Shown here piece by piece: positions 10,735 to 21,848 of a stretch of 64,000 bases of DNA. The translations under genes and the position numbers were made by a program. The first letter of the stretch is position 1. Every line of letters begins with the position of its first letter. Origin of the DNA: Pegoplata infirma (taxonomy: Eukaryota > Arthropoda > Insecta > Diptera > Anthomyiidae); NCBI GenBank assembly GCA_963921195.1, contig OY992538.1, positions 89,093,904-89,157,903 of the forward strand, in the 5' to 3' direction. The notes beneath the pieces are model-generated. The model saw only the letters and a list, made by a program, of their open reading frames with translations, was not told the origin of the DNA and ran no database searches.

Positions 10735-11177
10735 CCCTTATATAGTCAAAAGTTATACCCCAGCCTAAAAACATTACCATGTTAAAAAAAATAAATTGAA
10801 AAATCACGGATTTTGCAGTCTGGCTCACTTCAGCAAGGCCACTGTAGCTTTTTTCAAATATACTGGCTAGTTTTGCGATGTGGTAATATTTTATTGGAAA
10901 AAATTTGCGATGATGGTAACTAATCTAATTGGAAATGCGATATTTGGTATGGCAATACTGCGTTAATAGAGTAACGGCGCTAGGTGTCGCTACAAGAACT
11001 ATTTTTTTTATTTTATTTATTAATTTTAAATTATTGTCGAAGTTTAAGGTTGTAATAAAATGAAAAATGTAATTCTCATTTTCTTTTTTGTTGAATCGTT
11101 AGCTTATATAGTCAAACTGAGGTGGCGTCCTGCAACTTTTTTAAAATTAGACCCCAGCCTAAAAACATTATCATGTT
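10735..11177 (+). mobile_element. N1 copy B: 3' fragment followed by a second 3' half
   Basis: 10735-10783 is an isolated N1 3' tail ending CATGTT. From about 10800 there is a partial tRNA-like segment and then a nearly complete 3' block ('caaatatactgg', 'gcgatatttggtatggcaat', 'ggtggcgtcctgcaac', 'ccccagcctaaaaac') ending CATGTT at 11177. No 5' block is attached. Only the 3' half of the hairpin (ggcgctaggtgtcgc) is left. Confidence 0.7.
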
Positions 11178-11479
11178 AAAAACCAAAAGAGCTGTACATT
11201 TCGAAAGTGAGTGCAAAAATAAGTGCAAAAAAGTGTTTTTACATTTTGCAGAGTATAAAAGTATAAAAGAGTCGGCACCAAAGAATATAACACTCTCACT
11301 TGTTTTATGTACATTTGATAAACAAATGGAAAGCTTTTATGCGAAAAGCTTAGACTTGGAGAAAAAATAGTTTTGGTAAAAAAAAATTAATTTTTTTTTT
11401 CACGAAAAACAAAATTATATTAAAAAAAAATTTAAAGAACCCAAAATTTTTTGTGAAAAAAGTTTTTGATGAATTTTTT
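11178..11479. other. Non-repetitive-looking stretch
   Basis: Sequence between two N1 ends, with 'agtataaaagtataaaagag' near 11252 that resembles two TATA boxes. A small open frame crosses in from the N1 tail and has no recognisable domain. I do not support a gene here. Confidence 0.35.
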
Positions 11480-12115
11480 TGCTGAAAAGAAAAATTTTTT
11501 GATTAAAAAAAATATGAAAAAAAAATTTGGTGAGAAAAAAATTGATAATAAAAAATTTCATAAAAAAATTTGATGCAAAAAAAATTGATGAAAAAAAAAT
11601 TTGATGAACAAAAAAATTTTATGAAAAAAAAAATTAATGAGTAAAAAAATTTGATGAAAAAAAAAATGATGAAAAAAAATTTGATGAAAAAAAAGTTTAT
11701 GAAAAAAAAAATTTAAAAAAAAAATGATGAAAAAAAAAATTTATGAAAAAAAAATTATGAAAAAAAAAAATTTATGAAAAAAAAAAAATTTGGTGAAAAA
11801 AATAGTTTGATGAAAAAAAAAATTGATGAAAAAAAAATTGATGGAAAAAAAAATTTGATAAAAAAAATAAAATTTTTGTTGAAAAATAATGATGTTACTT
11901 TTTATTCACCAGCTGGTGAAAAACGGTTTTATTCACCACGAGGTGAATTATTATCCAAGTTACAAACCTAAGTTATTAAAATTTTTGGTTTTAAGAAAAT
12001 GAAAATAGTAATTCTCGTTTTCTTTTTCGTTAATTGTTAGCTTATATAGTCAAACTGAGGTGGCGTCCTGCAACTTTTTTAAAATTAGACACCAGCCTAA
12101 AAACATAATCATGTT
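11480..12115 (+). mobile_element. N1 copy C: tandem array plus 3' block
   Basis: An array of units like TTTGATGAAAAAAAAA (11480-11880) leads into 'ttattcaccagctggtgaa', a second short inverted repeat, 'aagttacaaacct', and the common N1 tail with 'gaggtggcgtcctgcaac', ending CATGTT at 12115. This version replaces the tRNA-like and hairpin part with the array and palindromes. The same arrangement is at 17142-17962. Confidence 0.65.
11905..11948. other. Perfect 16-bp palindrome and adjacent stem-loop
   Basis: TTCACCAGCTGGTGAA at 11905-11920 is a perfect palindrome. About ten bases on, ATTCACC and GGTGAAT form a 7-bp stem around ACGA (11931-11948). Both reuse the same TTCACC half-site. The pair is kept at 17751-17797 in another copy, with the first palindrome extended to 18 bases. 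Confidence 0.8.
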
Positions 12116-12464
12116 AAAAAAAATGTCTAAAAATATATTTAAGAATCGGAGATTATTTATATTAGAAAGATGTCTCAGAATCTAAAGACGTCTCAGAATC
12201 TAAGACTAAGAAAAAGCTGATACCTTTTCTATAGAAAAAAATCCTTACAATAAAAATATTTTGTAAGTAAATTATACTAAAAAAACGTTTAAAACAATCG
12301 TTTCTCCTTTTAAAAAACGGACTACTTATATTTCATTTGAAACAACAGACTTTTACAGTTATTTTTAAACGTTAATAAATGACTAGACATTCCGTAAAAA
12401 CAAACGATATTTCAGTTATTTTAACTGTTTACAATTTTTCTGTAGAAAAATAGAATAAAAAAAA
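12116..12464. other. Decayed CTATAG minisatellite trace and A+T-rich DNA
   Basis: 12140-12245 holds several 'gtctcagaatctaa' and 'ttctatagaaaaa' words related to the 35-bp array at the right edge of the window. Nothing else was recognised. Confidence 0.45.
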
Positions 12465-12782
12465 TGTCTGCGAAGTTTGTACTCTTGCCCAAACCATTGA
12501 ATCATGATAATGTTTTGCTGTATAATCTTTCTAAAGCAAGATTTTTCTAGAAAAAAACGCAGTATTAATTTGTCATTCCTAGCAAAACACATCAAAATAT
12601 CGTTCGAGGACCCCATTACGTTTATATATTATTGATCCGTAAAGGTTTCTAAGACATTTTAGTGATGATATTCATCAATCTATTTGTCTGTGTTTGTCGA
12701 TAAAAAAACTTTTTTAGGAAAAAAAAGTTTTTAATGGAAAAAGACTATTGATAAAATGATATTTGATGAAAAAAAATTAGCT

Positions 12783-13232
12783 AAGGTGCACTTTACGGGA
12801 CAAGAATATTTTGAAAAACAAAATATGTTATGTTTAAATTTAAGGGGACTGGGCTCCGGAAGACCACCTGGAGCAAAACAACAGTCCCATTTAGTAATTA
12901 ACCGGGTAAAAGGCTTGATACACAAAACAAACTTAATTTTGCGATGCCACTTAATTAATTTTGGGTTTTGTGGTCCCTGAGCCCGGCCAAAAGACCGGCT
13001 GGACGATCTTTTTAATAATTTAGAAAAATTTTACATTTTTTTTTTTTAAATACCATCAGGGCGGTCTTTAGCCCTCTTTATATTTATTTTTCTTTTTTAA
13101 TTACCTTTAATTTAAGTATCCACACAAACCTGAAGGCCCTTTTGGCTCCAGGTGGGTCCGGGGCCCAGCCCCTTCAATTTTAATTTCGCGTTTCCCCCAA
13201 AAAATTTTTGTGCTCCGTAAAGTGCACTTTTG
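12783..13232. mobile_element. G+C-richer hairpin MITE
   Basis: Inverted ends share GTGCACTTTACGG (about 12786-12798 and 13212-13226). Inner inverted blocks pair 'ggggactgggctccgg' with 'ccggggcccagcccc' and 'ccacctggagc' with 'gctccaggtgg'. The base composition stands out from the A-rich array around it. The short open frames on both strands are consequences of the inverted structure. No TSD could be defined. Confidence 0.65.
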
Positions 13233-13239
13233 CCAAAAA

Positions 13240-13631
13240 ATTTATGTAAAAAATTTATGATAAAAAATATTGATGAACAAAACAATTCGATAAAAAAAAA
13301 TTTAATAAAAAAAAATTTGGAAAAAAAAAATAGAAATATTGATGAAAAAAAATCTTTATGAAAAAAAAAACAAAAAAAAAAATTGATGCAAATAAAAATA
13401 TTGATGAAAATAAAAAATTTTGATAAAAAAATATAATGAAAAAAAATTTGATGAAAAAAAATTAATGATCAAAAAAAAAAAATTTATGAAAAAAAAAAAT
13501 GATTGATGAAAAAAAAAATATTGAGGAAAAAAAAATATTGATGAAAAAAAAAATATTGATGAAAAAAAAACAATATATTAATGAGAAAAAAAATATTGAT
13601 GAAATAAAAATATTGATGAAAAAAAAATACT
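13240..13631 (+). repeat. TTGATGAAAAAAA-type tandem array, left part
   Basis: About 15-20 base units of 'atattgatgaaaaaaaa' with variable A-run length. The same array continues beyond the nested element at 17142-17734. Confidence 0.7.
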
Positions 13632-13962
13632 GACCCGGCTAAAAATAAATGTGTATGTTCATATATGCTTATATAAAGATCTTTATATGATCATATATGA
13701 CTTATATGGAAACATATATGATATCATATATGCAAGAAACGATCCCATATATCTGGTCGTGTTTAAAATATGTGCCATATATGATATCATATATGGAACC
13801 ATATATGCTATCATAAAATGTTAAATTTGAACCAGAATTACAAAATAAAAGTTTTTTAGGTTAAAATTATATTATTACTTTACCAACGATTGACATACCT
13901 TTATATATATCAATAATTTTACAAATATTGCAAAATATTCTGCATAAAAAAATTTTAGAAAA

Positions 13963-15680
13963 GGTAAGTTTTCATTAATATGTATTTAGAATTTTAAAAT
14001 CATATGTATTAATTTTTTCCAGTTCATCTACTACACTATAAATTATTTTGAAGTCCCTTACTGTCGCAATAGAAAATTGGAAATGGAAAGAAGGTATAAG
14101 AAGTTTGGAGGCCGAGTTACTAGTTGAAGAAAATTTAACCATGCGGAGCTACGTTAAGCTCGCTCAACTTGGAGGGGAGCGCATATACACCACCCTAACG
14201 CTATCACTACGGTTCCAACACTACAAACTATTTTGAAAACGCTTACTTTCGCCATAGCAAATCGAAATGAAAAGAAGGTTTGATCAGTTTTAATGTTGAG
14301 TAACGATTTGGGAAGGACAACGTTTTTACTTGCAATTACAAGAAATCTGTTAATAAGCGAAATCGACAACCTGGCACATTGTCGCCATGATGTAAATTTA
14401 CATGAAAAAAATTTTGGAAAAGGTAAGCTTTCATTAATATGTATTTGAATTTTAAAATCATGTTTTAATTTTTTCCAGTTCATCGTCATAACAAGTTTAA
14501 GCGTGGACATTTTATTCCAAAACAAGATCATATTCAAAATGAGTAAATGTAAATACGTCGCAAATACAATATTATTTAGTAATTTGATGTTGAAGAAAAT
14601 TAAACTACGCAGCTTCGTTAATCTCGTGCAACTTGGTGGAGAGGTCATATGCACCACCATAATGTTGTCACTACGATTGCAATACTGCAAACTATTTTAA
14701 AAACCATTAATGTCGCCATAGCAAATTGGAAATGGAAAGATCGTATAAGCAGTTTTAAGGCCGAGTTAAGTTAAGCTCACTCAACTTGGAGAAGAGGACA
14801 TATGCACCACCAGAAATGTTATCAATACGATTCCAACACTATAAATTATTTTGAAATCCCATACTGTCGCAATAGCAAATTGGAAATGGAAAGAACGTAT
14901 AAGTTTGGAGGCCGAGTTACTATTTAAATAAAATTCAACCATGAGGAGCTACGTTAAGCTCGCTCAAGATGGAGGAGAGGGCATATGCACCACCATAACG
15001 TTATCACTACGGTTCCAACACTACAAAATATTTTAAAATCGCTTACAGTCGCCATAGAAAATTGAAATGAAAAAAATCCCAGCAAAAAAAGTGCGTAGTA
15101 CTTCTATTTGGAGTGCTTTAAAACTACAACAAATGTAATGAAATACAACAAAAATAACAAAAAACACAAGAAAAAAACACACAAACAGTTTTTTCTACTC
15201 CATAAAAAGTTGTTATTCAGCACTTAACTCATTACCTTCCGCGACACTCCCATACAAAAGTAAGTAGATATTCAGTAGATAAGAAGTACTCCGAGCTTTC
15301 AAACAACTTCCAACTACTTCCACGGAGTAGTTCTTATCTACTGAATATCTACTTACATTTGTATGGAGGTGTCGCGATAGGTAATGAGTTAAGTGCTGAA
15401 TATCTATGTATTCTGGACTAAAAAAAACTGTTTGTGTGTTTTTGTCTTGTGTTTTTTGTTATTTTTGTTGTATTTCATTACATTTGTTTTAGTTTTAAAG
15501 CACTCCACTGAGAAGTGGTAATGACTTTTTTTGCAGGGACGTATCATCAGTTTTAAGGTTGAGTAACGATTTCGAAAAGACAACGTTTTTACTTACAATC
15601 ACACGAAAGCTGTCAATTAGCGAAAGTGACAACCTGGCACATTGTCGCCATGATGTAAGTAAAAATAGTTTCTTATCCCT
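13963..15680 (+). repeat. Repeated modules, two carrying intron-like sequence
   Basis: A module 'cactacaaactattttgaa' + 'gtcgccatagcaaattgg' recurs about five times (near 14028, 14219, 14680, 14832, 15014). Another, 'gacaacctggcacattgtcg', ends units near 14390 and 15650. Two stretches (13964-14023 and about 14418-14479) start GTAAG and end TTTTTTCCAG after about 60 bases, the form of a short fly intron, with related sequence on both sides. A frame of 178 residues opens on the minus strand across the units, but no domain is recognisable. It may be a captured and amplified gene fragment or simply a complex repeat. Confidence 0.5.
15077..15539. mobile_element. Palindromic MITE with TCCCAGCAAAAA ends
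   Basis: The two arms of about 200 bases are near-complete reverse complements: 'ggagtgctttaaaacta', 'aatgaaatacaacaaaaa', 'cacttaactcattacc' and 'tagatattcagtagataag' each return inverted. The ends are TCCCAGCAAAAAAAGTG and the slightly changed CTTTTTTTGCAGGGA. The left arm alone recurs at 59253-59441. Transcription would give a hairpin RNA. No TSD can be assigned. Confidence 0.8.
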
Positions 15681-16437
15681 ATCCTTCAAACATCGTTACA
15701 CACATAACCCAAAAAGATAAAATACGTACTACTAATATATTGCTTTTAATCGAAGTCTTAAGTAATTATGTAACTACAAAAAATTTTGAGTAAAAAACAT
15801 GCATTTAGTAGTAGCAAGTTCTTTTTTTCTGGAATAAAAAAAGATGGAGTTCTGAAAGACAATATACCTTTCCGTAAAAAGCATTCATTGTCTTAAGCAA
15901 CCCATGGTCCTTACAAAATACACTCCATTAACATGTATGTATTGTCTAGCAGTATCAAGCCAATCTTTAAAGGATATTCGTGTTATCATTAGCCCATTAG
16001 CACCAAATGCTGTTGGTGGTAATAATTCAATACAATAAAAATTCTAGAAATATCTTGTATGCATACTAATATTATTTTCTATCAATTTTTTTAGATTTTG
16101 ACTTTTTTAACAAAAACGCTAAGTCCGAAGATAATCGAAATTAACACTAAAACAAGAAAACACAAAGGAAATCATCGTTCCTGTAACAAGCCCTTTGTTC
16201 GCATCTTTCGTAATTGATATCAATTGAAAAACTTGATATATTAGATCTTTTATGTTCAATTTATTTTTTTGAATATCAAAATGTATTCTCGTATCTATAA
16301 GTTTAATTATATATTTTTATATGGTCACCAAAAATGCAAACGATAGTAACTAAAAAATCAAAATCATCAAACTAAAGGTGTTCATTCAAATATATCAAAA
16401 ACACCAGTAATGAATAAAACAATATTTTTTATTTTTA

Positions 16438-16792
16438 CCCTAGTAAAAAAGTTTTGATATAATGATATATAATTTGATACAATCATATTAAATTTTATAT
16501 GACTTTTTATATATTCAGATCTAATTTTATCTGAGATTTATTGCGGCTCCATTTTCTTATCTGAGGTTATACATAAATATATCTGACTTTATGTAATTAT
16601 ATAAATCTATATTAATTTATATAAAATAAGATCAAGTGGATTTATTTGGATGTGACCAAAATTCGGATCTAATTGTATCATTTTTTATATTTGTTTATCT
16701 AAAATAATACAATTAGATCACTATTTGATCCAACTTGATACAGCCAATTTTGAGATCAAATTAGATCTTAAAAGGTTTTTTTTTTACTCGGG
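16438..16792. mobile_element. MITE with CCCTAGTAAAAAAG / ACTCGGG ends, TA duplication (copy 1)
   Basis: 355 bp. TA flanks both ends (16436-16437, 16793-16794). It is nearly identical to 28436-28785 along its length, including 'ggttatacataaatatatctg'. It is nested in the CCCGGC-ended element. Confidence 0.8.
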
Positions 16793-17141
16793 TAATTATA
16801 CTTGCGTACATCGTTTGCAATTCTGGTGAATATATACATAATAACCTATTACATATAGTTTAAGATGAAAAAATAAATAAAAAATATAAAAAATAATTTA
16901 AAACAAATTAAAAACATCATATATTATTCAATATATGATTCAATATATGATCCAATATATGATTCAATATATGATCTAATATATGATCACATATATTGCA
17001 TCATATATGATCGTGTCTTATATAAGCGCCAATTTTGGAATATGTTCATATATGAGACCATATTTGATACAATATATGATACTGTATATGGTCTCATATA
17101 TGATATCATATATGATGATATACAACATTTTTAGCCGGGGA

Positions 17142-17734
17142 GGAAAAAAAAATATTGAGGAAAAAAAATATTGATGAAAAAATATTGAGGAAAAAAAAAT
17201 ATTGATGAAAAAAAAAATATTGAGGAAAAAAAAATATTGATGAAATAAAAAATATTGTTGAAAAAAAAAATATTGATGAAAAAATAAAATATAGATGAAA
17301 AAAAAAAATATTGAGGAAAAAAAATATTGATGAAAAAAAAAAAAAATATTGATGAAAAAAAAAAAAATATTGATGAGAAAAAAAATATTGATGAAATAAA
17401 AAATATTGATGAAAAAAAAAAAAAATATTGGGGGAAAAAAATATTGAGGAAAAAAAATATTGATGAAAAAAAAAAATATTGATGAAAAAAAAAATATTGA
17501 GAAAAAAAAATATTGATAAAAAAAAAATATTAAGGAAAAAAAAATATTGATAAAAAAAAAATATTGTTGAAAAAAAAATATTGATGAAAAAAAAATATTG
17601 CTAAAAAAAAAAAATATTGATGAAAAAAAAAATATTGAGGAAAAAAAAATATTGATGAAAAAAAAATATTGATGAAAAAAAAAATATTGAGGAAAAAAAA
17701 TATTGTTGAAAAAAAAAAAATATTGATGCAATAT
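17142..17734 (+). repeat. TTGATGAAAAAAA-type tandem array, right part
   Basis: More than 30 imperfect units of 'atattgatgaaaaaaaa' and 'atattgaggaaaaaaaa', period about 16-19 depending on A-run length. The minus strand is open for 237 codons of Phe/Ile/Gln-rich repeat, which I treat as an artefact. Confidence 0.8.
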
Positions 17735-17750
17735 AATTATGTAACGTTTT

Positions 17751-17768
17751 ATTCACCAGCTGGTGAAT
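17751..17768. other. Perfect 18-bp palindrome in N1 copy D
   Basis: ATTCACCAGCTGGTGAAT reads the same on both strands. It is the counterpart of 11905-11920 and is again followed by a second TTC-half-site stem (weakened to 'ttccccacgaggtgaa'). Confidence 0.8.
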
Positions 17769-17962
17769 ATTTGTTTTATTCCCCACGAGGTGAATTATTA
17801 TCCAAGTTACAAACCCAAGTTACAAAAATTTTTGGTCTTAAGAAAATGAAAACAGTAATTCCAATTTTCTTTTTTGTTAATAGTTAGCTTATATAGTCAA
17901 ACTGAGGTGGCGTCCTGCAACTTTTTTAAAATTAGACCCCAGCCTAAAAACATTATCATGTT

Positions 17963-19187
17963 AATATTTCAGAACCTAAGAAGTTTTCTATGGGGGAAAA
18001 GTCACTAAATCTGAGAATTTTTATTTATGATTTTTTTATCTAAATATAGGCATTTTTTGGGGGGAGAATTGCATAAGTATCTGAGAATTTTCTTTATGAA
18101 AGCGTATGAGAATGTAAAATTTTTTGTATAAATTTTAAAAGCTTTTCTGTATTAAAATGCCTCGGAACTTCAGAATTTTTCTATTCGGATAATGTCTCAG
18201 AATCAAATATTTACTCCTAAAGCAAATGACTCGGAAAAATTTCAAAGTCAGAAAACAGTTTTTTGAATAAAAATATCACAAAATCTTTTTTAAATTTCAA
18301 CTCAGTGAAACTGAAATAAATTAAAAAAAAAAAAAAACCGGCAGTTTTTGGAATTTAGAAAAACTGTAAATGCAGTTGTGTAAACAAGACCTTGAACCAT
18401 CACTGGGCAATGTTTAAGGATTACCCCACTTTATCGGTAAAAGTTACAGAGGGTTAAATTTGAAAAATCGATAAAAATGGCTTGAAATAATCCATAGTTT
18501 TTACCTTCTTTCGTTTTTTTTTTTTAAGTTCTCCTTATATTTCAATCTTTTCCAGCATAACACAAAGTCAGTACATATAAGAGATTATTTTAATGTTGGT
18601 TTGATAGATGCTTCATCGCTTGGTAAGAAGTTGTAAGACGGTTAAGTTTTGAAACCAAAAATAAGAGTTTTTAAATTTTCGAGGTTTTTTGATCAGGAAT
18701 TTCGTGCCCCTCTATAAAATGAAACAAGTTGAACTAGAGTTGGTAGCTATTGTAATTCCTAATATTTTGGAATTAATCCCGTTAATGTGCCACGATTACT
18801 TAAGGAGTTTGAGCAGATCAAAATTCGAAAGAAAAAACGTAATTTTTTTAAAATACCAGTTTTTCGCGAGACACATTCGCGGTTTCATTCGAAATTTGGT
18901 GGACTCACATTCGCGGTTTCATTCGAAATTTGGTGGACTCTTGCGTAAACCGAGTTTTTTGTGAGTTTACATAAAAAAATCACTGGCGGGTTTATAAAAA
19001 ATAAATTGCAAAAATTTTATGGCATTTTTGAAAATTGTGCGAAATTTGCAAATCTATTTTTTTTAAGTAGCAATTAATGCATTATGTTCATTTTAATACA
19101 CCAAAAGACGTGCCTTAACGAGTAGAACTGATTTACTTTTTTACTTTTCACTTTAAGCCATTCTGAGCGGAAAGCGCGATGATTATA
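17963..19187. other. Low-complexity DNA with a 34-bp tandem duplication
   Basis: 17975-18230 holds decayed CTATAG-type minisatellite. At 18872-18939 a 34-base unit containing 'cacattcgcggtttcattcg' is present twice in perfect tandem. A 91-residue frame crosses it but has no recognisable domain. Otherwise nothing. Confidence 0.5.
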
Positions 19188-19189
19188 TA

Positions 19190-19817
19190 CCCGAGTAAAA
19201 AAGTTCCTATATAATTGCATATAATTTTATAAACATCATATATGATTAAATAGAATTATATAGAATTTGATGCGAAAAATGAGTCGATAAAACCATATAA
19301 AATTTTATCAATGTTACTTGTGTTTTGATAAATTTTTTATATAATTTTATGCGAAATTTGGACCCCTATTTTTATATAACAAAAGCAAATTTATATAATC
19401 AGATATAATTATATACAACTATATCAAATTATATAAAACAATATATAATTTTATAAAGTTATATAAAATTATATCAAGTTTTATATAAATCATAAAATTT
19501 TGTTTTAATTATATATAATTATATATAATTTTATGTAACTTTATATAGTTTTATACAGTTTTATACAGTTTTATACAATTTTATATATTTTTATATAATT
19601 ATATCTAATTATATAATTTTGCTATTATTATATAAAAATAGGGGTCCAAATTTCGCATAAAATTATATAAAAAATTTATCAAAATATATGAAACATTGAT
19701 CAAATTTTATATAGTTTTATCGACTCATTTTTCGCATCAAATTCTATATAATTCTATTTAATCATATATGATGTTTATAAAATTATATACAATTATATAG
19801 GAACTTTTTTACTCGGG
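19190..19817. mobile_element. Near-perfect palindromic MITE, 628 bp, TA duplication
   Basis: Ends are CCCGAGTAAAAAAGTTCC and the exact inverse, with TA outside each (19188-19189, 19818-19819). The pairing continues inward over much of the element ('gcgaaaaatgagtcgataaa' and its complement; 'gcgaaatttggacccctatt' and its complement). The centre is 'atatataattatatata' repeats. It shares termini with 9528-10338. Confidence 0.85.
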
Positions 19818-19819
19818 TA

Positions 19820-21810
19820 TATATACCTGTTGATCTGGTACATCCAAGGCTTTACACGAAATCGGATGAATTTTTTTTTAATGAAAGCCCACTTGATGTG
19901 TCATCATAAAATCAGAGGCGGGTTAAAAAATGTTGATGATTATAGATTTTTTGCACCATATAAAATTTTCTTGTTATAAAAAAGCATCACCGATTTTTTT
20001 TTTTAACTACTGGTACAATGATACGATTTTCCGTGATTTTTTTTAGTAATACCAACGCGCATTGCCTAAATAGATATATATTTTTTTTTAAATCATTTGG
20101 TCATTAAAGGGTAAATTTATATCATATATATTTTAGAAGAAATGGTATATCCTGGCATGTTTTAATAACGCATGCAACAAATGTGTAGAAAAAAATCTTT
20201 AAAATATTTTTAAGATTTTTAAAACCGCTAAATCTTAAAACCGCCATAACTTTTGACCGCCTTGCGCGATTTAATTGACGCGAACGAATTTCTTATTCTT
20301 AAATAGCTCCTAATATTTATGCCAACTTTTATCGACGTGCCATCAAAACAAAAATCACATCTTTTTTACCTCAAAATTTAAGTCTTAGACGGAACTCCTC
20401 ATATGTCTTATTAAAGTTATGTATACGATTGCTACCTAATAAAACAAAGTTTAAAACTTAATGTTTGAAATTTTTTCTCTTTAATAAACAAAAATTTTGG
20501 AAGAAGTTTCTTAAAAAAAAAAATAACATAGTAAAAAGGCGCGTCCCACAGGTTTGAGGATGCCAATTTAAAGTTAAAATTCTAAATGTTCCAAAAATGC
20601 TAACAAAAAATAAATCGGATGATACTCAAATCGGCGAAAAATGCATTTGAAAAATGCAACTGCGGAAAAATGCAGTTTATTTTACCAAAAAAATATTTTT
20701 TTGTAATTTTTTTCTTAAAGAAGACAACCGTCTTATTCAAATACGCTTTTAAGCATTCAAATCCATTAAGAATTTCTAAAGATTTGGCTTTTTGAATTGA
20801 GACACTTTTGACTGATTTTTCGGTCAAAAAGTCGACATTTTCTCTCATGGAATGGCCTATAAGTTTAAAACAGAAAAATTATTTTCTTTAAAATTATTCT
20901 ATAAGAATATCACAGTTTTAATTAGCAAAGGAAATAATGACCTCGAGCTAGAGAAAACCTAGTCAAAATATTTTTATATTTTTGTTTTTTTTTTTTTTTA
21001 ACTTTAAAATAGTGTAACTTCTGACTAAAACAAGATATTGCGTTTTTTTGAATAAATCTTTGAAAGTTTTAAAAAAAATTCGGCATTGCTATTGCCAAAA
21101 AAAAAAATGGAGTCGGATCGGTTAAAATGTAAAATTCTACTTTTTAGAATTTCTCGGATTAAGCAGGTTTTTTTAGACCTCTACTACCACACTTGCCACA
21201 TAAACTTTTTTAGGTTGTCTGATTGCAAAAAAAAAATTGCAAACGTGTAAAGTGTTTGTATGGAAAATGTACCCGACTTTGGTGTGTTCTGTAGTCTCTC
21301 TTTTGTGGCTATCGGCCCAGTTATTATTGAATGACCGAATTTTTTCCAAAAATTAGCCAATTCTCTCACTGTGCCCTGTTTAAAAATGGGTAGATAAATC
21401 CACCTACTTTGATTTGCAGGTAAAGATTTGCTCTATTAGATTTTTTTTCTCCTTAAAATTACACTATTTATAATTTTTTTTTTTTTCAATTTTTCTATGA
21501 TATAAAATACGTTTATATTAATAGCAATTTCTAACGTTATATTATTCATCTTTCGCTTTTGTTACATATTTATCATTTTATTTCTAGGAAATATTGTCAT
21601 TAATCATTTAGATAAAAAGCATGTTGTAAACGGTTTTCGGAAATAATTTATAATAATAACTTGTAAAATATAATAAATTGAAAGTATTAAATAAATTAAA
21701 TAGGTAAAATGTTAAGTTACATATTTGAACTTTGTTATAAATAAATTGCTAGAATAGTTTCCATCTCATTACAGACGTAATAGTTTGATTGAAAACTAAT
21801 ACAGAGGAAA
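19820..21810. other. A+T-rich DNA without recognised features
   Basis: About 2 kb with no repeat boundary that I could trace, no tRNA-like boxes and only short accidental frames. It could include low-copy intergenic or intronic host DNA. Confidence 0.4.
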
Positions 21811-21848
21811 ATCCCAGCAAAACTTAGATTACCAAATAAGGTATAAAA

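Larger units (their letters stand above)
13634..17139. mobile_element. 3.5-kb element with CCCGGCTAAAAAT ends
   Basis: The left end CCCGGCTAAAAATAAATG and right end CATTTTTAGCCGGG are inverted. GA lies outside each end (13632-13633, 17140-17141). Just inside both ends are many 'catatatgatatcatatat' palindromic words. The core (13963-15680) holds repeated modules with two intron-like sequences, plus two nested MITEs (15077-15539, 16438-16792). The TTGATGAAAA array continues on both sides, so insertion into it is clear. No transposase was recognised. Confidence 0.65.
12465..17962 (+). mobile_element. N1 copy D with nested insertions
   Basis: A 5' block starts at 12465 (TGTCTGCGAAGTTTGTACTC, then CATGATAATGTTTTG). 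A TTGATGAAAAA-type array follows, broken by a MITE (12783-13232) and by a 3.5-kb element (13634-17139), and resumes at 17142-17734. It then runs through the ACCAGCTGGT palindrome and the standard N1 tail, ending CATGTT at 17962. Treating it as one element is an inference from order and orientation; the 5' block could belong to a separate truncated copy. Confidence 0.55.

Noticed and set aside
11252..11275. Double TATAAAA as a core promoter
   Set aside because: No gene follows, and such strings are expected by chance in DNA this A+T-rich.
14154..14690. 178-codon minus-strand frame as a gene
   Set aside because: It spans repeated modules, contains no recognisable domain, and intron-like sequences lie on the opposite strand.
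17018..17731. 237-codon minus-strand frame of Phe/Ile/Gln repeats
   Set aside because: Reverse complement of the TTGATGAAAAA array; no domain, start context or conservation.
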